Shown here: positions 5,648-8,010 of the stretch, piece after piece | How positions within the stretch are numbered: position 1 is the first letter of the stretch | Layout of the letters: every line of letters starts with the position of its first letter | Made by a program: the position numbers and the translations under genes | Source: Deltaproteobacteria bacterium | GTDB taxonomy: Bacteria; Desulfobacterota; Desulfovibrionia; Desulfovibrionales; Desulfovibrionaceae | Direction of reading: 5' to 3' | Assembly: GCA_025350085.1 (NCBI GenBank) | Contig: JANXYI010000252.1 | Span: 1 to 8,010, forward strand | Length of the DNA: 8,010 bases | The notes under the pieces: generated by a model | Told to the model about the DNA's origin: nothing | Seen by the model: only the letters and a program-made list of their open reading frames with translations | Databases searched by the model: none

Positions 5648-6349
5648 CTAGGCGCCGCTTCTGGGCCGCAAGGCGGCCAGGGCCAGGGCCGCGGCAGACT
5701 GCTCGGCCTTTTTCAGGCTGCCGCCCTCGGCCCGGAAGCTCTGGCCGTCCGGCAGATGCACCGCCACGGCAAAGACCTTGCTGTGCTCCGGCCCGCTGGA
5801 CTCGGCCAGGACATACTGCGGTCGGTCGCGGAACAGGTCCTGGGTGAGCTCCTGCAGGCGGCTCTTGTGGTCTTTGGCCGGGGGCGAGCTCGCGGTCTCG
5901 GGAAAACGGGGCCCGAGCAGGCGCAGCACCAGTTCGCGCGCGGCCGCAAAGCCGCCGTCCAGGAACACCGCGCCGAACAGGGCCTCCAGGGAGTCGGCCA
6001 ATAGGCTCTCGCGGCCGCGGCCGCCCTGGGTCTCCTCGCCCCGGCCCAGGCACAGGGAGCGGTCCAGGCCAAGGGTCCGGGCCACCTCGGCCAGGGTGCC
6101 GGTCTTGACCAGCCTGGAGCGCACCTTGGTCAGCAGGCCCTCGTCGGCGTCAGGGTAGCGCCCATACACTTCCTGGCTCACGCAGAGTTCCAGCACGGCG
6201 TCGCCCAGGAACTCCAGGCGCTCGTTGCTCTCATTCGGACAGCCCCGCTCGTTGGCCCAGGAACTGTGAGCCAGCGCCAGTTCCAGCAGCTTGACTTGCC
6301 GGAAACGATAGTGGATATCTTCCTGTACAGTCGTGAGAATTTCGTCCAT
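5648..6349 (-). CDS. rnc: Ribonuclease III
   Basis: RNase III (233 residues) cuts double-stranded RNA with magnesium, maturing rRNA precursors and processing structured mRNAs. The catalytic domain (about residues 5-150) carries the signature NERLEFLGDAVL (42-53). Counting against E. coli RNase III with a constant offset of five, E43, E46, D50, E70 (DEG), D119 and E122 (LLADSLEALFGAVFLDGG) match E38, E41, D45, E65, D114 and E117, so the active site is complete. The dsRNA-binding domain (about 160-228) shows DHKSRLQELTQ, GPEHSKVF and KKAEQSAA. Length is normal for the family. The ATG at 6349 has a GGGAG site five bases upstream and gives the expected N-terminus. In many bacteria rnc is beside era or lepB; here it stands alone, between a flagellin region and a divergent synthetase gene. 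Confidence 0.97.
   Translation of the reverse strand: MDEILTTVQEDIHYRFRQVKLLELALAHSSWANERGCPNESNERLEFLGDAVLELCVSQEVYGRYPDADEGLLTKVRSRLVKTGTLAEVARTLGLDRSLCLGRGEETQGGRGRESLLADSLEALFGAVFLDGGFAAARELVLRLLGPRFPETASSPPAKDHKSRLQELTQDLFRDRPQYVLAESSGPEHSKVFAVAVHLPDGQSFRAEGGSLKKAEQSAAALALAALRPRSGA
6291..6319 (+). promoter_or_regulatory. Weak candidate promoter for the acyl-CoA synthetase gene, inside rnc
   Basis: TTGACT (6291-6296) is followed after 17 bp by GATATC (6314-6319), a 5/6 and a 3/6 match to the sigma-70 hexamers, in the AT-richer start of rnc. Only 26 bp separate the divergent start codons, so the promoter for the plus-strand gene must lie in rnc, and this is the best candidate seen. It overlaps rnc codons for residues about 11-20. 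Confidence 0.3.
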
Positions 6350-6375
6350 GAACGCTCCCGGAAGGCCCTAAATCC

Positions 6376-8010
6376 ATGTCCCAGCAGCCCCAAGACCTCG
6401 CCCCGCTCTTCTGCCCCGCGGCCGTGGCCGTGGTGGGCGCGTCGCGCAGCCGGGCCAAGGTCGGCGGCATGGTGCTGGAGAACATCCTGGCCGCAGGGTA
6501 CAGGGGCGCCGTCCATCCCGTCAATCCCGCCGCCGCGCTCACGGGCAAGGACATCCTGGGCCTGCCCCCGGTGGCCACCACGGCCGAGCTGCCCGACGGC
6601 CTGGACCTAGCGATCCTCTGCCTGCCCAGGGAACAGGTGCTCGCCGAGATGCGCATCCTGGCCGACAAGGGCGTGCGCGCCGCCATTGTGCTCGCTGCGG
6701 GCTTCCGCGAGACCGGCCGCCTGGGCTTTGAGGCCGAGCTCGAACTCACGCGCATTGCCCGGGGCGCGGGCATGATCCTGCTCGGCCCGAACTCGCTCGG
6801 CTGCATCAGCACCTCCTGCGCGCTCAACGCCAGCTTTGCCTCGGGCCAGCCAAGCCCCGGCGGGGTGGCCTTTTTTTCCCAGTCCGGGGCCATGTGCGTG
6901 GCCGTGCTGGACTGGGCCATGGGCCTGGGCATCGGTTTTTCGCGCTTTGTCAGCCTGGGCAACAAGGCCCTGCTGGACGAGGCCGCGGTGCTGCGCTACC
7001 TCGGCTCCGACCCGGAGACCAAGGTCATTCTGGGCTACTGCGAGAGCGTGGAGGACGGCCAAGAGTTCATGGCCGCGGCGCGCGAGGTCTCGGCCGTCAA
7101 GCCCGTGCTCATGCTCAAGGCCGGGAGCACGGCGGCCGGGGCGCGGGCCGTGTCCGCCCACACCGGTGCGGCCTCGGGTTCGCCCGCGGCCTACCGCGCG
7201 GCCTTCCGTCAGTCCGGGGTCCTGCAGGTGGACGAGGCGGCCCAGCTTTTCGGCCTGGCCCAGGCCTTCGCCACCCAGCCCCTGCCGAAAGGGCCGGGCC
7301 TGGCCATCCTGACCAACTCCGGCGGCCCCGGCATCCTGGCCGCCGATGCCTGCGCGCGCAGCGACCTCACCCTGCCGCGCCCTGCCGCGGCCACCCTGGC
7401 GCGCCTGGCCGAGGTGCTGCCAAGCTTCGCCTCGGCCTACAACCCCGTGGACATCCTGGGCGACGCCGGACCCGAGCGCTACCGCGACGCGCTTTCCGCG
7501 CTCGTCGCCGACAGCCAGACCCACAGCGTACTGGTACTTTTGACGCCCACGGCCCTGGCCCAGGCCGCGGCCACGGCCCGCGCGATCATCGAGGTCGCCC
7601 AGGGGCCGGAAAATGCCGCGGGAAAGCCTTTCGCCGCCTGTTTCATGGGCCGCGGGGCCGTGCGCGCCGGGCGCGAGCTGCTCCAGGCGGCAAACATCCC
7701 CTGCTTCGATTTCCCCGAGGCCGCGGTGGAGGCCCTGGACGCCCTGTACCTGCGCTTCCGGCGCACCCAGAGGACCGAGCCCCCGGCCCGGTCCTGCGAC
7801 GGCGAGGACAATCAGGCCGAAGGGGGGTCCTGCGACGCGCCCTGGGACGAGGAGGTCCGCTTCATCGTGGATGCGGCCAGTGCGCGCGGGCTCATCGAGG
7901 TTTCCGGGGTTGAGGCCCTGGAGGCGGCCCACGCCGCCGGGCTGCCGGTCTTGACCACGGGCCTGGCGCGTACCAGCGCCGAGGCAGTGCGCCTGGCCGG
8001 GGAGATCGGC
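6376..8010 (+). CDS. ADP-forming acyl-CoA synthetase (acetate--CoA ligase family), 3' truncated by the window edge
   Basis: Enzymes of this NDP-forming family interconvert acyl-CoA, ADP and phosphate with free acid, CoA and ATP, conserving energy in anaerobes. The 545 visible residues give: a CoA-binding Rossmann domain (about 10-140; VAVVGASRSRAKVGG, ILLGPNSLG); a succinyl-CoA-synthetase-like flavodoxin domain (about 160-300; FFSQSGAM, SLGNKALLDE, AGSTAAGARAVSAHTGAASGS); and a second such domain (about 305-460; LTNSGGPGILAADA, NPVDILGDAG). Then comes a low-complexity acidic linker (about 463-490) and the start of the ATP-grasp part (EAAHAAGLPVLTTGLARTSAEAVRLAGEIG region). H262 in SAHTGA fits the phosphorylated catalytic histidine, favouring a true ligase over the related Pat-type lysine acetyltransferases, in which I recall this residue being lost. 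The ATG at 6376 has GGAAGG ten bases upstream. The frame runs to the window end without a stop. Substrate, and any C-terminal acetyltransferase domain, cannot be judged. Confidence 0.9.
   Translation, partial: MSQQPQDLAPLFCPAAVAVVGASRSRAKVGGMVLENILAAGYRGAVHPVNPAAALTGKDILGLPPVATTAELPDGLDLAILCLPREQVLAEMRILADKGVRAAIVLAAGFRETGRLGFEAELELTRIARGAGMILLGPNSLGCISTSCALNASFASGQPSPGGVAFFSQSGAMCVAVLDWAMGLGIGFSRFVSLGNKALLDEAAVLRYLGSDPETKVILGYCESVEDGQEFMAAAREVSAVKPVLMLKAGSTAAGARAVSAHTGAASGSPAAYRAAFRQSGVLQVDEAAQLFGLAQAFATQPLPKGPGLAILTNSGGPGILAADACARSDLTLPRPAAATLARLAEVLPSFASAYNPVDILGDAGPERYRDALSALVADSQTHSVLVLLTPTALAQAAATARAIIEVAQGPENAAGKPFAACFMGRGAVRAGRELLQAANIPCFDFPEAAVEALDALYLRFRRTQRTEPPARSCDGEDNQAEGGSCDAPWDEEVRFIVDAASARGLIEVSGVEALEAAHAAGLPVLTTGLARTSAEAVRLAGEIG
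7790..7836 (+). repeat. 11-bp in-frame direct repeat in the synthetase linker
   Basis: GGTCCTGCGAC occurs at 7790-7800 and again at 7826-7836. The 36-base offset is exactly 12 codons, so both copies read in the same frame and each encodes Ser-Cys-Asp. They lie in the acidic, glycine-rich linker between the alpha-like and ATP-grasp parts, which tolerates length change. It could be the trace of a small duplication or chance in GC-rich sequence. Confidence 0.5.

Noticed and set aside
6607..7932. Long minus-strand open frame (441 codons) antisense to the synthetase gene
   Set aside because: It is the mirror of a strongly GC3-biased gene with clear family motifs; its own translation is Gly/Ala/Arg/His-rich with no recognisable domain.
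1..8010. Mobile elements, CRISPR arrays, tRNA or rRNA genes
   Set aside because: No spaced direct-repeat array, transposase or integrase motif, cloverleaf or rRNA signature was seen on either strand.

Overview
The window reads as ordinary chromosomal sequence from a high-GC, motile, anaerobic bacterium, most likely a Desulfovibrio-type organism (Desulfovibrionales). That placement is inference from several things together: the GC-rich third codon positions, a PAS histidine kinase of a type common in that group, a selenium-associated YedE transporter, a sigma-54 flagellin promoter, and an ADP-forming acyl-CoA synthetase. No marker gene for taxonomy is present. I see no tRNA, rRNA, CRISPR array, transposase or phage gene.

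Left part (1-2311). The window opens inside a PAS-containing sensor histidine kinase whose 3' end is complete. A 273-bp gap follows. Its AT-rich right half carries a plausible sigma-70 promoter and a small dyad over the -35 box. It leads into yedE, a polytopic YeeE/YedE-family protein linked to selenium metabolism. The gene ends at a 16-bp perfect hairpin that also lies at the end of the convergent minus-strand genes.

Middle part (2332-5452). On the minus strand a receiver-TPR protein (447 aa) is followed by a small unknown membrane protein (109 aa), possibly one transcript. Divergent from them, across 329 bp, is a flagellin gene with a near-consensus sigma-54 promoter, a strong AGGAGG ribosome binding site and a canonical terminator. 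The arrangement suggests, but does not prove, that the receiver-TPR protein works in motility.

Right part (5453-8010). A GC-rich intergenic block that looks like a dispersed palindromic element lies beyond the flagellin terminator. Then rnc (RNase III, minus strand, all catalytic residues present) sits back to back with an ADP-forming acyl-CoA synthetase on the plus strand. Only 26 bp separate their start codons, so at least one promoter must lie inside the other gene. The synthetase runs off the right edge just as its ATP-grasp domain begins.

Overall the genes belong to signalling, selenium or sulfur transport, motility, RNA processing and acyl-CoA energy metabolism. I found no convincing new multi-gene system. 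The points most worth a second look are the receiver-TPR/small membrane protein pair beside flagellin, the cysteine in flagellin, the solitary yedE, and the possible repeat family at 5505-5607.
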